DNA of 52,435 bases. Source: Bacteroidetes bacterium UBA4416. GTDB taxonomy: Bacteria; Bacteroidota; Bacteroidia; B-17B0; Aurantibacillaceae. This document shows positions 32,932-42,561 of this stretch, piece by piece. The stretch spans positions 1 to 52,435 of the forward strand of contig DGQK01000046.1 of NCBI GenBank assembly GCA_002390745.1, read 5' to 3'. The position numbers and the translations under genes are program-made. The notes under the pieces were generated by a model, which saw only the letters and a program-made list of their open reading frames with translations, made no database searches and was not told where the DNA came from. Each line of letters starts with the position of its first letter. Position 1 is the first letter of the stretch.

Positions 32932-34041
32932 TTATTTTATCCATCCAACCAGGCTCGCCACCTCTTCACCGTCTATCGCCTCCCACTTGCCTTTGTAAAC
33001 ATTGTAAACAGACATGCCCTGCTGATAAGACTCATCACCCATAACGATCTCTTTTACAATAGCTGCATAATTGGATGAAACTTTAAGATTCTTCAAATCA
33101 AAATGGTCTTTGCCGATTTCCTTGCCCTTGAGCCAGATTCCCCGGCCCGTAGGCTTCTCCTCCACCTCTACGGAAAAACCCGCGTCAAGCTCTTTGTAAA
33201 AGCTCTGCAGCATCGTTTCCTTCGCGGGATTGATCAGGAAAAGTTTATTTTTAAAATAAAATTCGATGAACGAGCCCGTTTGCCCGCGCATGATCTTATA
33301 GGTCGGAGGGATCTTGGCCGTAGAGTTAAAGGTGCCAAGAGCTTTTGCCGTTTTGGTAGAGATGGTATATTTTATAACGCTTCCCTCCAGGTCGGTGATC
33401 CTGATGTTCGGGAATAAAAAATTGTCGTTGTCTATCCAGTAAATAGGAATATCGTACATCTTGTTGCCGGAAGCGCTCACGCCACCGTGCCCGGCGTCCT
33501 CCATCAATAATACCTTAGGCTTGTTCTGCGGGTAATAGTAAAGCTTGTATGGCGATTTGCTGCGGTCGAATTCCACGTCCTGTCCCGGAACAGGCTTAAA
33601 GGTCAGGCTCTTGATCTCCGCATAGGTATTGGTTTTCAGGTCGAAATACGAATAGTATTTGCCTTTGAAAATATCGTTGGTAAAAAAGATAATACTGTCG
33701 TTGCTGCAACGCACCAGCCGGGCAGAACCGTCATAGAGCACCTTTTTTTCTTTCAGGTCGAGGATGTTGCCGATGCCGGTGATCATATAGCGGTCTTTGT
33801 ACAACGTGTTTTCACCTTTATCGGCGCGTACATAATCCTTTTCATTCTTGCGGCCCGATACCGTCATGATCTTTTCGCGGCCCGCATACACATTGTTCAC
33901 ATAATTGTAGCGGTAGATCATCTGCCCGAGCTCCGCTTTTTTAGCAGGATCGTAATGCACCACGATCAGCGATTCCGAGGCCGACTGCGAATAGCCTGCC
34001 AGGGAAACAGCAACGGAGAGTATGTATACAAAAAGCTTCAA
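32932..34041 (-). CDS. Secreted or periplasmic hypothetical protein
   Basis: 369 residues with a Sec signal peptide (KLFVYILSVAVSLAGYSQS) and a beta-rich body with many Lys, Tyr and Asp residues. A repeating style of strands such as YWIDNDNFLFPNIRITDLEG (about 207-226) hints at a propeller-like or WD40-like fold, but no clear family motif is seen. No lipobox, no T9SS domain. Placed between pepA and pdxA with gaps of 8 and 7 bp, so it is probably co-transcribed. The function is unknown. Confidence 0.72.
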   Translation of the reverse strand: MKLFVYILSVAVSLAGYSQSASESLIVVHYDPAKKAELGQMIYRYNYVNNVYAGREKIMTVSGRKNEKDYVRADKGENTLYKDRYMITGIGNILDLKEKKVLYDGSARLVRCSNDSIIFFTNDIFKGKYYSYFDLKTNTYAEIKSLTFKPVPGQDVEFDRSKSPYKLYYYPQNKPKVLLMEDAGHGGVSASGNKMYDIPIYWIDNDNFLFPNIRITDLEGSVIKYTISTKTAKALGTFNSTAKIPPTYKIMRGQTGSFIEFYFKNKLFLINPAKETMLQSFYKELDAGFSVEVEEKPTGRGIWLKGKEIGKDHFDLKNLKVSSNYAAIVKEIVMGDESYQQGMSVYNVYKGKWEAIDGEEVASLVGWIK

Positions 34042-34049
34042 GGTTAAAT

Positions 34050-35483
34050 TTATAAGCTGGAAAAGAAATCAAACAATAAGCGTACCCCGTAGCCCGTGCC
34101 GCCTTTCCCGCGGTAGCTGTCCTTGCCTGTTACAAATGCCGGCCCTGCAATGTCGAAGTGCATGTAAGGGTAATCCGTGAATTTCTGGAGGAACTTGCCG
34201 GCAGTAATAGCGCCGCCGTAAGGCCCGCCGAGGTTTTTCTGGTCGGCGATATCCGATTTCAGCAGCTCATCGTACTCATCCCAGAAAGGGAATTCTACCA
34301 GGCGCTCGTGCATGCGCAGGCCGCTCACCGTTAGCTTTGTTTTTTGCTCGTCGGTAGCCGTTCCCATGCATACAATTCCATATTGCCCGATAGCCGCGGC
34401 CGCAGCGCCCGTAAGCGTAGCCAGGTCTATGGTCAGCTCCGGATTATAGCGCTTTGCATAATGCAGCGCATCGGCCAGGATCATGCGTCCTTCCGCATCG
34501 GAATTCAGCATTTCCACAGTGCTTCCATCCATCATGGTAATGATATCGCCGGGCGCAAAAGCATTGAAGCCCGGACGGTTATCCGTAGATGGCACGAGGC
34601 CGATCACATGAACATTGAGCTTCGCCTTCGCAATGGCATACATCGCGCATCCCACAGCCGCTGCACCCGCCATGTCGCACTTCATCATATCCATGCTGTT
34701 GGCCGTAGGTTTCAGGCTCAGGCCGCCGGTATCATATACCACGCCCTTGCCTACCAGTACGTAAGGCTTTTTATTTTTCGCCTGCTTAGGCTTGTACTCC
34801 ATCACCGAAAACGTCGGAGGATCCACGCTGCCCTGGTTTACAGCCAGCAAGCCGCCCATGCCCAGCTGCTTGATCTTCGCCTTGTTGAACACCTCCACCT
34901 TAAAACCGGCCTGCTTGCCCATCGCCTTGAAGGCTTCAGCAAGGCCAACCGAGTTCAGATAATTCACCGGCTCGTTTACCAGGTCGCGTGCTTTCAGGGT
35001 TGCATCCACCGCAATTGATAAATTGGCAAGGTGCTGCGTTCCGGCCTTTGCATCCGTTACAAAAATAGCAGACAGGCTGTTCACCTGTTTTTTGGCGCTC
35101 GGCTTATGTTTGATGAACTGATAATTTGCCAGAGCCATGCCCTCGGCCACTGCCAGCGAAAAATCCACTTCCGCCGTTTCGTTCACACAGCAGATCTCCT
35201 TGTATTTTCCCGCATTCAGGGCATCGGTCATGCCTGCACCATGCTTGCGCAAAGTTTCAAGGCTCGTATAATGGTTTTTGGATGTATCCGCAATAACGAC
35301 AAATACCAGGCGGTTCAGCGCATTCAGAGAGATAAATTTTTTATCGTGTTGTTTGATCTCGCCGCTGATGTACTGCTCCTGCTCTTTGCTAAGGCCGTAT
35401 TCAGGCTTGTTTTTGAATGAAGTACAGATGATCGCCAGACTGCTTTTTGCATCCGTTTTTGCCTTTTTGGTAATAGTTGTCAT
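34050..35483 (-). CDS. pepA: Leucyl aminopeptidase (M17 family)
   Basis: 477 residues, normal for M17. The N-terminal domain is less conserved; the C-terminal catalytic domain has VGKGVVYDTGGLSLKPT (metal and catalytic Lys region about 250), MKCDMAGAAAV (metal Asp) and NSDAEGRMILADAL (metal Asp and Glu plus the catalytic Arg; usually NTDAEGR). It is a hexameric, two-zinc cytoplasmic enzyme that removes N-terminal residues, Leu preferred. First gene of the series with the secreted hypothetical and pdxA. Its terminal part keeps GPAFVTGKDSYRGKGGTGYGVRLL. Confidence 0.96.
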   Translation of the reverse strand: MTTITKKAKTDAKSSLAIICTSFKNKPEYGLSKEQEQYISGEIKQHDKKFISLNALNRLVFVVIADTSKNHYTSLETLRKHGAGMTDALNAGKYKEICCVNETAEVDFSLAVAEGMALANYQFIKHKPSAKKQVNSLSAIFVTDAKAGTQHLANLSIAVDATLKARDLVNEPVNYLNSVGLAEAFKAMGKQAGFKVEVFNKAKIKQLGMGGLLAVNQGSVDPPTFSVMEYKPKQAKNKKPYVLVGKGVVYDTGGLSLKPTANSMDMMKCDMAGAAAVGCAMYAIAKAKLNVHVIGLVPSTDNRPGFNAFAPGDIITMMDGSTVEMLNSDAEGRMILADALHYAKRYNPELTIDLATLTGAAAAAIGQYGIVCMGTATDEQKTKLTVSGLRMHERLVEFPFWDEYDELLKSDIADQKNLGGPYGGAITAGKFLQKFTDYPYMHFDIAGPAFVTGKDSYRGKGGTGYGVRLLFDFFSSL

Positions 35484-35560
35484 GCGTGCGAATATACTAA
35501 AAATCAGCCGCTTGGTACAATGCCCGTAATGTTTTATTAACCAGATGCTTTAAACAACCG

Positions 35561-35612
35561 AAAACCCATCTACCGACGCCCGAAATACAATTATGGCAGG
35601 TAGATGGGTTTT
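35561..35612. terminator. Intrinsic terminator after recQ
   Basis: A perfect 14-bp inverted repeat (aaaacccatctacc / ggtagatgggtttt) with a 24-base loop starts 22 bp past the recQ stop and before pepA. Confidence 0.75.
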
Positions 35613-35633
35613 AGGAACAAAAAACTCAAACGC

Positions 35634-37838
35634 TTAGTTCCCGAATTCGCTGATAAACTTGATCCGCATCAGCCTCACTTCCTCCTCGCTGTACTCATCC
35701 TCGCCCAGCTCTTTCAGGATCGCGTTGATATCATCCGTCTGCGATTCACGCAGGCATTCATAAATTTCATCCTTCTTATCCTCGTCGATCACCTGGTCGA
35801 TGTAGTAATTGATATTCACTTTAGTGCCTGAGGTCACGATCGTTTCAATCTCCGTGAGCAGGTCTTCCATTTTCAGGTTCTTGTTCTTCGCCATGTCCTC
35901 CAGGCTCACCTTGCGGTCGATGTTCTGGATGATGAACACTTTCAGTCCCGACTTATTCACCACCGATTTGATGACCATGTCGCTCGGGCGCTCAATATCA
36001 TTCTCCTCCACATGCTTTTTGATCAGCTCCAGGTAAGGCTTGCCGTATTTGGCCGCTTTGCCGGCACCTACCCCCGTGATTTTGGTCATCTCCTCCATCG
36101 TGATCGGGTAGTTGATCGACATCTCCTCCAGCGAGGTTTCCTGGAAGATCACATAAGGCGGCAGATTATTTTGCTTGGCGATCTTTTTCGTCAGATCTTT
36201 CAGCATTGCATACAGCACCTCGTCCGTGCCGCCGCCTTTGCCCGAAGAAACATCATCGTCGTGATCGCTCTCGGCATTGCTGAAATCATTGTCGCGTGTA
36301 AACTTAATGCTATGCGGATGTTTCAGGAACTCCCTGCCCTTGTCGGTAATTTTCACCAGGCCGTAATTCTCAATATCTTTCGCCAGATAACCATTTACAA
36401 TGGCCTGGCGAAGCACCGCGTTCCAGAACTTATCGTCCTTGTCGTGGTCCACGCCTCTGCCCCATGATTCCAGTGCATCGTGCTTATAGGATTTTCCGGT
36501 AGCCGTGAGCGTGCCCGTTAAAATATTGATGATGTCCTTTACCTTGTGTTTCTCCTTGCTCTCGCCGATGCACTCGATGGCCAGCTCCAGGTCTTCCTGA
36601 GCCTCAAACTTCTGTTTAGGGTGGCGGCAGTTGTCGCACATTTCGTTGCAACGGTTCTCATTGAACTCTTCCCCGAAATAGTGCAGGATAAATTTCCTGC
36701 GGCAGGATGACGTTTCCGCAAAAGAAGCCGTTTCCGACAGCATCTGCTTGCCGATCTCCTGCTCGTTCACCGGCTTGTCCTTCATGAACTTTTCCAGCTT
36801 GATGATATCGTCGTAGCTGTAAAACGTAATGCAGTTCCCCTCGCCGCCGTCGCGTCCGGCCCTGCCCGTTTCCTGGTAATAGCCCTCCAGCGATTTTGGA
36901 ATATCGTGGTGGATCACATAGCGCACATCCGGCTTGTCAATACCCATCCCAAAAGCAATGGTAGCCACAATCACGTGGATGTCCTCCATCAGGAAGCCAT
37001 CCTGCGTCTTGGCGCGTTCTTTGGCATCGAGCCCCGCATGGTAGGCAGAAGCCTTGATCCCGTTCACTTTCAGCGCTTCGGCAATTTCCTCTACCTTTTT
37101 GCGGCTCAGGCAATAAATAATACCTGATTTCCCTGAGTTTTGCTTCACATATTTAATGATCTCCTTGATCACATTCTGTTTAGCCCGAACCTCATAGTAT
37201 AAATTCTCGCGGTTAAAAGACGATTTGAATAATTTAGCTTCCAGCATGCCCAGGTTCTTCTGGATATCCTGTTGCACCTTAGGAGTGGCCGTAGCCGTCA
37301 GCGCCATCACAGGCACCGAACCCAGCTTGTCAATGATCGGCCTCAGGCGGCGGTATTCGGGCCTGAAATCATGCCCCCATTCCGAGATACAGTGCGCCTC
37401 GTCGATGGCAAAGAACGAAATCTTGAACTCCGAAAAGAACTCGATGTTATCCTCCTTGTTGAGGGTTTCCGGAGCCACATACAATAATTTGGTCTTCCCG
37501 GAAAGAACGTCCTTCTTCACCGTGGCAATCTCCGACTTGTTAAGAGAAGAGTTCAGAAAGTGGGCAATCCCCGTTTCATTGCTGAAGCCGCGGATAGCAT
37601 CCACCTGGTTTTTCATCAGGGCGATCAGGGGAGATACCACAATGGCGGTTCCCTCGCTCATAATGGCCGGAAGCTGATAGCAGAGAGACTTCCCCCCGCC
37701 TGTAGGCATAATCACAAAGGTATCCTGTTTATTCAGGATATTGTTGATGATGGCTTCCTGGTTTCCTTTGAACCCACCGAAACCAAAAAAGGCTTTTAAG
37801 GGTTTGAGTAAATTATACGTTTCAACTTCTGCAATCAT
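35634..37838 (-). CDS. recQ: ATP-dependent DNA helicase RecQ
   Basis: 734 residues. The Walker A motif VIMPTGGGKSLCYQLPA is near residue 47, the Walker B/DEAH segment FFAIDEAHCISEWGHDFRPEY near 140, and helicase motifs V-VI in VATIAFGMGIDKPDVR and QETGRAGRDG. A zinc-binding region (CRRKFILHYFGEEF...CNEMCDNC) and RQC winged helix follow, then an HRDC domain, and a further acidic C-terminal tail of about 100 residues. It unwinds DNA 3'-5' in recombination and replication-fork repair. The promoter region holds TATCTTTA (37897-37904 complement). Confidence 0.97.
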   Translation of the reverse strand: MIAEVETYNLLKPLKAFFGFGGFKGNQEAIINNILNKQDTFVIMPTGGGKSLCYQLPAIMSEGTAIVVSPLIALMKNQVDAIRGFSNETGIAHFLNSSLNKSEIATVKKDVLSGKTKLLYVAPETLNKEDNIEFFSEFKISFFAIDEAHCISEWGHDFRPEYRRLRPIIDKLGSVPVMALTATATPKVQQDIQKNLGMLEAKLFKSSFNRENLYYEVRAKQNVIKEIIKYVKQNSGKSGIIYCLSRKKVEEIAEALKVNGIKASAYHAGLDAKERAKTQDGFLMEDIHVIVATIAFGMGIDKPDVRYVIHHDIPKSLEGYYQETGRAGRDGGEGNCITFYSYDDIIKLEKFMKDKPVNEQEIGKQMLSETASFAETSSCRRKFILHYFGEEFNENRCNEMCDNCRHPKQKFEAQEDLELAIECIGESKEKHKVKDIINILTGTLTATGKSYKHDALESWGRGVDHDKDDKFWNAVLRQAIVNGYLAKDIENYGLVKITDKGREFLKHPHSIKFTRDNDFSNAESDHDDDVSSGKGGGTDEVLYAMLKDLTKKIAKQNNLPPYVIFQETSLEEMSINYPITMEEMTKITGVGAGKAAKYGKPYLELIKKHVEENDIERPSDMVIKSVVNKSGLKVFIIQNIDRKVSLEDMAKNKNLKMEDLLTEIETIVTSGTKVNINYYIDQVIDEDKKDEIYECLRESQTDDINAILKELGEDEYSEEEVRLMRIKFISEFGN

Positions 37839-37896
37839 ATTTATAATGATTAAAATATATGTTTTATTGAGTGAATGGTTTGTGCGAAAAGCATTA

Positions 37897-37904
37897 TAAA
37901 GATA
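37897..37904 (-). promoter_or_regulatory. Probable -7 promoter box of recQ
   Basis: TATCTTTA on the minus strand (7 of 8 to TAnnTTTG), 58 bp before the recQ ATG. The remainder of the 243-bp recQ-lipoprotein gap is AT-rich with no further feature that I can support. Confidence 0.4.
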
Positions 37905-38081
37905 TAATTAAAATTTTGAATAAAACAAAACTATTTGACGGTTAAATCGGATTTTCAGATTAATTAACGCTTAACAGCGATGAATGGATCGCCCGGAAAA
38001 TGGAAAAACAGCGTTTTCTAAAACTGTGACTTTTAATTCCTTCCCGCGTTATAGAAAACAAACTCCAAAAATTTTACAGAA

Positions 38082-39131
38082 ATGAGGATAAGTCTACGAG
38101 GTCTTACCGGAATTGTCATTGCTACAACAGTGGTTTCCTGTACCATTCAAAAACGCGTGTATATGGCCGGCTACCACATCGAATGGAAGGCTTCTGCCAA
38201 AACCAACCCACGCAATGCCAGGCCCGGCATCACAGGCTATTCTCTGAATGCTTACAACGCACTCTCCACCAAGCCCTCGCAGGAAACCATCATCAATGCC
38301 GCAGATCCCGACGAGATCTATTGTACCGAAGGCACGGTGGTCGTATTTCCGGAAGATGCTTTTGTGTATGAGGATGGCGGTGGCCCGATCAAATGCACGC
38401 AGGTGGCGGTATACGTCACGGAGTTTTATACAATGTCTGATATCATTGCCGCCGGCCTCACTACCACCGATAATAAGCGCACACTGGCCTCTGCGGGCAT
38501 GGTGCATATTGAGGCCCGCTGCCATGGCGAAAAGCTGAAGCTCAGGCCCGGAAAAAAGCTGACGCTGAAAATGCCCGCTTTTCCGGGCGATGAAACCATG
38601 AAGGCTTTTTCCGGGAAACTGAAAGACGGCATTGTCGACTGGAAAGTGGACGGGAAACTAAAGATCGATACCTTTGACGGCGGCGCTCCGGATAGCGGAA
38701 ACGGCGATACGTCAGCCGAAGGAAGCTATAACCCGGAAAGAATCTCCTCCAACGAAGGCGAGTACCAGGAAACCTATATCATGAGCATGACCCGGCTGGG
38801 CTGGATCAATTGCGACCGCTTTTACGAAACCAAAAACCCAACACATTTCCTGGTGAAGGCCGATTCGGTAGAGAAGACCTTCGTGGCCCTCATCTTCAGG
38901 GACATGAAGTCGGTATTGCCCGGTTACCAGCTTGCTGACTTCAGTACCGAGTTCACTGGCATCCCGAAAGGCGCGGATGTGACCATCCTGGCTTACCGGG
39001 TTGACCCCAAAACAAAGGAAGCCGTTGTAGGGCGCGAAACCATTACCGTGGGCGATGCCGGAGTAGTGCAATTAGCGATGCAACACCTGAAGCTCGACGA
39101 GTTTAAAATGATGCTGAAGGAGTTTGATTGA
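38082..39131 (+). CDS. Envelope lipoprotein of unknown function
   Basis: 349 residues with a lipobox-like signal (GIVIATTVVSC, Cys about 20). The middle is a beta-rich domain reading GTVVVFPEDAFV (about 83-94), then VAVYVTEFYTMSDIIAAGLTT, ASAGMVHIEARCHGEKLKLRPGKKLTLKMPA. This wording recurs in Bacteroidota envelope proteins, sometimes beside OmpA or gliding domains. A low-complexity linker (DGGAPDSGNGDTSAEG) and a second domain with MTRLGWINCDRF (about 233-244) follow. It may be an envelope-bound structural or carbohydrate-binding protein; no catalytic motif is seen. Confidence 0.75.
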   Translation: MRISLRGLTGIVIATTVVSCTIQKRVYMAGYHIEWKASAKTNPRNARPGITGYSLNAYNALSTKPSQETIINAADPDEIYCTEGTVVVFPEDAFVYEDGGGPIKCTQVAVYVTEFYTMSDIIAAGLTTTDNKRTLASAGMVHIEARCHGEKLKLRPGKKLTLKMPAFPGDETMKAFSGKLKDGIVDWKVDGKLKIDTFDGGAPDSGNGDTSAEGSYNPERISSNEGEYQETYIMSMTRLGWINCDRFYETKNPTHFLVKADSVEKTFVALIFRDMKSVLPGYQLADFSTEFTGIPKGADVTILAYRVDPKTKEAVVGRETITVGDAGVVQLAMQHLKLDEFKMMLKEFD

Positions 39132-39134
39132 GAG

Positions 39135-39223
39135 CGTCAGTGCGAACCCACACGTAAGGAGGTGAAGCAATCTCGATTAACAATGAGATTGCTTCGCTAC
39201 ACTTCGTTATGCTCGCAATGACG
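39135..39223. repeat. Dispersed palindromic repeat (cgtcattgcgag / gaagcaatctc family)
   Basis: Outer arms cgtcagtgcga and tcgcaatgacg and perfect inner arms gaagcaatctc and gagattgcttc form a long hairpin between two converging genes. The wording is that of a common bacterial intergenic repeat. It may also terminate both genes. Confidence 0.75.
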
Positions 39224-39228
39224 GACAG

Positions 39229-39576
39229 CTACAAATTCGTATCCATGCGCTTTATGTAGCGCAGGAAGATGGCGATAAAGATCAGGGAGTAAAAAACAGT
39301 AAAGTAAAAGCGGAAGTTCATCAGATCCAGGTACATGAAGGTGACCACGCGTACCGTAAACATGATGATGAAGAGGATAACTCCCCAGCGCTTCATGTGC
39401 CACACACCGATGACGGATACGAATTGCAGGGTAATGATGATGCCGAGCACCATCGGCACAAAGTCGCCCATGTGCTTGATGGAGGGCATAAAAAGCATCG
39501 GAAATGCCAGCAGGATCAGGACAATAGCGATGACGCTGATCACGCTGATGGTTTTGGGTCTTGCTACCTGTGCCAT
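39229..39576 (-). CDS. Small four-helix membrane protein
   Basis: 115 residues with four hydrophobic segments (about 8-28, 36-58, 63-80 and 86-106) and a basic C-terminal tail. Start codon MAQVARPKT is 3 bp after the stop of the upstream ABC permease, so the two are co-transcribed and probably coupled. I do not recognise the family; a helper of the exporter is possible. Confidence 0.75.
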   Translation of the reverse strand: MAQVARPKTISVISVIAIVLILLAFPMLFMPSIKHMGDFVPMVLGIIITLQFVSVIGVWHMKRWGVILFIIMFTVRVVTFMYLDLMNFRFYFTVFYSLIFIAIFLRYIKRMDTNL

Positions 39577-39579
39577 AGT

Positions 39580-40824
39580 TTAATTGGTGCGTATAGCCTC
39601 TACCGGATCGAGCTGCGAGGCGCCATAAGCAGGAATAAAACCGCTGATGATACCGATGAGCACGGAAATGGTGAGGCCTAAAATAATATTGGAGCGTGTG
39701 AGGGTAATTTCCATATCAATAGCGCCGCGCGCCAGGAAGGTGAGCAGGTAGATGAGCAAAAGCCCGATGATGCCCCCCATCAGCGATAGAAACACAGCTT
39801 CAAACAAAAACTGCGTGAGGATGAAATAATTTTTGGCCCCCAGCGATTTCTGAATACCGATCAGGTTAGTGCGCTCCCTTACCGAAACAAACATGATGTT
39901 GGCAATGCCAAAGCCACCCACCAGGATAGAGAAGCCGCCAATAATAGCACCCGCAATGCCCACGATGTCAAACAGGCTGTCGAAGTTTTTGCTGAGCAGA
40001 TTGGTTTCATTGAGTGCAAAATTGTCGTCAGCCAGCGGTTTCAGGCCGCGGATGCTCCGCATTACCCCCGTAAGCTCGTCTTTGAGCTGCATATTGCTCA
40101 CGCCTTCGCGGGCCTTCACGGCAATAAAAGGATCGCTGTTTTCCGATTTCACATCCATGAAGAGGCGTGCAAAATTGTAAGGAACCACAGCCTGGTTATC
40201 CATGCTGTTGCCCAGCATGCTCTCGCCCTCTTTATTGAAAACGCCGATGACCTTGCAGCTTCTGCCTGCTACCTTAATGGTTTTCCCGATCGGGTATTCG
40301 TTGTTCGGGAACAGGCCTTCTGCAATAGTGCTTCCCAGGATGGCCACATTGTAGCCGCCTTCGGCTTCATCTTCCCTGAAATAACGCCCTTCGGCTATAT
40401 CAAATGTTTTTACCTGCCCGTAGCCGAAAGACCAGCCCGACACGATGCCGTTCTCCACGGTATTGTTGAGGTGCTTTAAGGTTTTTCGCGCACCGATCCT
40501 GAAACCCATCGCATCGGCACCTTTCAGCTTGCGTTGCAATTCGGCCAGCTCTTTGTAAGCAGGTACCGGGCGGTTCATGTATTTCCACCAGGGATAATCG
40601 GGCCCGAATGTCCATGGCCACTTCATGACGTATACCACATTATCGCCCAGGCTTTGCACACTGCCCCGGATGTTACGCTCGAGGCTGTCTACAATCGTAA
40701 ATACGGTGATGATGGCAAAGATCCCGATGGTAATGCCCAGCAGGCTCAGAAAGGTTCTGAGCTTGTTCGCCACGAGTGCCCCCCAGGCGAACAAAACACT
40801 TTCTTTTAGCAGGGCCAGGATCAT
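39580..40824 (-). CDS. MacB-type ABC transporter permease
   Basis: 414 residues. The N-terminal helix (KLRTFLSLLGITIGIFAIITVF) is followed by a periplasmic MacB_PCD domain (about 45-255) and three membrane helices with the FtsX signature (RTNLIGIQKSLGAKNYFILTQFLFEAVFLS; EGVSNMQLKDEL before them). It would form a dimer that works mechanically on an outer-membrane-linked export or lipoprotein path together with an ATPase encoded elsewhere; no ATPase gene is next to it. The end QLDPVEAIRTN is the usual coupling motif. Followed closely by the four-helix gene. Confidence 0.92.
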   Translation of the reverse strand: MILALLKESVLFAWGALVANKLRTFLSLLGITIGIFAIITVFTIVDSLERNIRGSVQSLGDNVVYVMKWPWTFGPDYPWWKYMNRPVPAYKELAELQRKLKGADAMGFRIGARKTLKHLNNTVENGIVSGWSFGYGQVKTFDIAEGRYFREDEAEGGYNVAILGSTIAEGLFPNNEYPIGKTIKVAGRSCKVIGVFNKEGESMLGNSMDNQAVVPYNFARLFMDVKSENSDPFIAVKAREGVSNMQLKDELTGVMRSIRGLKPLADDNFALNETNLLSKNFDSLFDIVGIAGAIIGGFSILVGGFGIANIMFVSVRERTNLIGIQKSLGAKNYFILTQFLFEAVFLSLMGGIIGLLLIYLLTFLARGAIDMEITLTRSNIILGLTISVLIGIISGFIPAYGASQLDPVEAIRTN

Positions 40825-40908
40825 ACAACAAATATACGGGGATTTCTAATGTCCGGCAGAGATTTGTGTTCAACAGGACAAACAGACCCGTCTATACAGC
40901 CGGGTAGG

Positions 40909-40926
40909 CGCAGATGACGCTGATTA
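40909..40926. repeat. Fragment of a gcagat-type repeat
   Basis: gcgcagatgacgctgatt in the 225-bp gap between the permease and the COG3014-like gene. The unit resembles the degenerate repeat near kup. A single short copy, so confidence is low. Confidence 0.3.
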
Positions 40927-40948
40927 AAGCTTGTCTTCAGATGGAATT

Positions 40949-41020
40949 TGTCAGTTCGAGTGCAGTCGGGAAGTGTTCTAAACAATTTCTATTTAGTTCT
41001 CGGCTATGCCCGAACTGACA
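40949..41020. repeat. Dispersed palindromic repeat (tgtcagttcgag family)
   Basis: The 26-base arms, tgtcagttcg...aagt (40949-40974) and agtt...cgaactgaca (40995-41020), pair with a few mismatches around a 20-base loop. The layout is that of a REP-like element common in Bacteroidota genomes. Confidence 0.75.
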
Positions 41021-41049
41021 GCCATCAGGAACTATTCCGGCACATCTGT

Positions 41050-42444
41050 TTACCGATCCAGTACCGGCGGAAAATGCTGCAGAGTGGAATAATTGATAAA
41101 GCCCAGGGTCGATCTCTGGTTAACGGTGATTGTGCGGTTGCTGATTTGCCCGTTGGGCCCCCGGAGTTGCAGGTTCAGAGTATTTTCGCCTTTGCTGAGC
41201 GGGATGCGGGTATAAGCTAAAAAGGAAGGAAGGCTCTGCCAGTTGCGTGTGTCGGCTTTTTCGGCCAGGGCGCCGGCAATGCCCAGTAAAGCACCTGCGG
41301 CTTCATTTTCCTTTTTCAGCTGGGCTTCGGCCAGTTTTTTCAGGACGATGCGGGATATCATCAGCGTCATTTCTTTCAGGAAACGCTCCTGGAGGTTGGT
41401 TCGGGCAATAAACGCAATGTTTTCTGCCATGCCCGGTGTATAGCTTTGCCCGTTGCTCGTAATGGTTAAGCCGGTGAAGTACAAAGGAACATCCACATAT
41501 TTCGGGAAAGCCACGCGGATCACATTCAGATCGGCCAGGCTGGGATCGTTTTTTTTATCGGGTAAAGGAAAAGGAATATTAATGGTTCCCGATTTATCAG
41601 AAAAAACAAGATCGCCGCCAACACCTTTTACCAGGAAAAGCATAATGTCCTCCTGCTCTTTCACCGGCGCCAGGCCGTTTTCCCAGATAAAGACCAGTTC
41701 CTGCTTGGCAGTATCCTTCACAGTATTGAAAGGCATGTTGAAGGTTTTGCAATACTCGTCGCGCTCAGCATAAAAGCCCGATTTGTGGGCGGCATTGATG
41801 AGGTCGATCTTAAGCTGCTCGGGTAGCATCGCCCCCAGGTACTCATTGCCGTTATCCTTGATGTAAAGCTCGTAGGCATTGCGGTAAGAGATAAAAGCGT
41901 TGTTATAATCATTCATGCGCTCATATACCAGTCCCTGAAGGGTATGGGCAAAGGCATCGGATCGGTATTTCTTCCCCTGCATGAGTTGTTTGTCCGCCAG
42001 CTCATTTAAGCGGATGTTGATCCTCTTGGCTTCCACCAGCGCATCCTCATTCATGTTGAGGTACAGGTAATTCAGGGCCTTGTAATAGTTCACCAATACC
42101 CGTTCGAAATCTTCGCCATGGTACTTGGTCATGGCGCTGTTTACCAGAACAGCCGTAGAAACATCGGCCACCGCCGTTTTTTCCTCCATCAGGAGATCGG
42201 CCCGGTTGAAGTAGAAATTACTGGAATCGTATTGCTGCTGCAGATGAAACACCTTTCCCAGCTCCAGGTTTCTTAACACCTCGTTGCGGTTGCGTTTCAG
42301 GAATTTGGTATTTAAAATATCCTTCTCTGCGGCTTTGTAGTTGGCATCGTTCAGGTCCTTATGATAGCCAAGCACCTTATCGTAGTAGGTGCGGCACGAC
42401 ATCAGCGAAAGCAGGAAAATGACTATATAGAAATGTTTTTTCAA
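41050..42444 (-). CDS. COG3014-like TPR lipoprotein
   Basis: 464 residues. A lipoprotein signal (YIVIFLLSLMSC, Cys about 17) is followed by TPR-like helices (about 30-240, e.g. ALNYLYLNMNEDALVEAKRIN and GLVYERMNDYNNAFISYRNAYELY), then a beta-rich C-terminal part (about 245-464). This resembles the COG3014 lipoproteins, which in other bacteria lie beside LpoB-like genes; here the LpoB-like gene is upstream. A role in cell-wall synthesis control is inferred from that pairing. A terminator-like hairpin separates the two genes. Confidence 0.78.
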   Translation of the reverse strand: MKKHFYIVIFLLSLMSCRTYYDKVLGYHKDLNDANYKAAEKDILNTKFLKRNRNEVLRNLELGKVFHLQQQYDSSNFYFNRADLLMEEKTAVADVSTAVLVNSAMTKYHGEDFERVLVNYYKALNYLYLNMNEDALVEAKRINIRLNELADKQLMQGKKYRSDAFAHTLQGLVYERMNDYNNAFISYRNAYELYIKDNGNEYLGAMLPEQLKIDLINAAHKSGFYAERDEYCKTFNMPFNTVKDTAKQELVFIWENGLAPVKEQEDIMLFLVKGVGGDLVFSDKSGTINIPFPLPDKKNDPSLADLNVIRVAFPKYVDVPLYFTGLTITSNGQSYTPGMAENIAFIARTNLQERFLKEMTLMISRIVLKKLAEAQLKKENEAAGALLGIAGALAEKADTRNWQSLPSFLAYTRIPLSKGENTLNLQLRGPNGQISNRTITVNQRSTLGFINYSTLQHFPPVLDR

Positions 42445-42505
42445 AGGAAAAGCCGGATATGGGATTAAAAACCTGGGACGAAAGGAAGGCTCGAAAAGTT
42501 ACATG

Positions 42506-42544
42506 ACAAAACATTCCACACGGATGAGGCATGGAATGTTTTGT
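42506..42544. terminator. Hairpin between the LpoB-like and COG3014-like genes
   Basis: A perfect 13-bp inverted repeat (acaaaacattcca / tggaatgttttgt). On the minus strand it follows the lpoB-like stop by 17 bp and ends in TTTTGT. It may terminate or attenuate readthrough into the next gene. Confidence 0.75.
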
Positions 42545-42561
42545 GTATGCGTTCGATAGAA

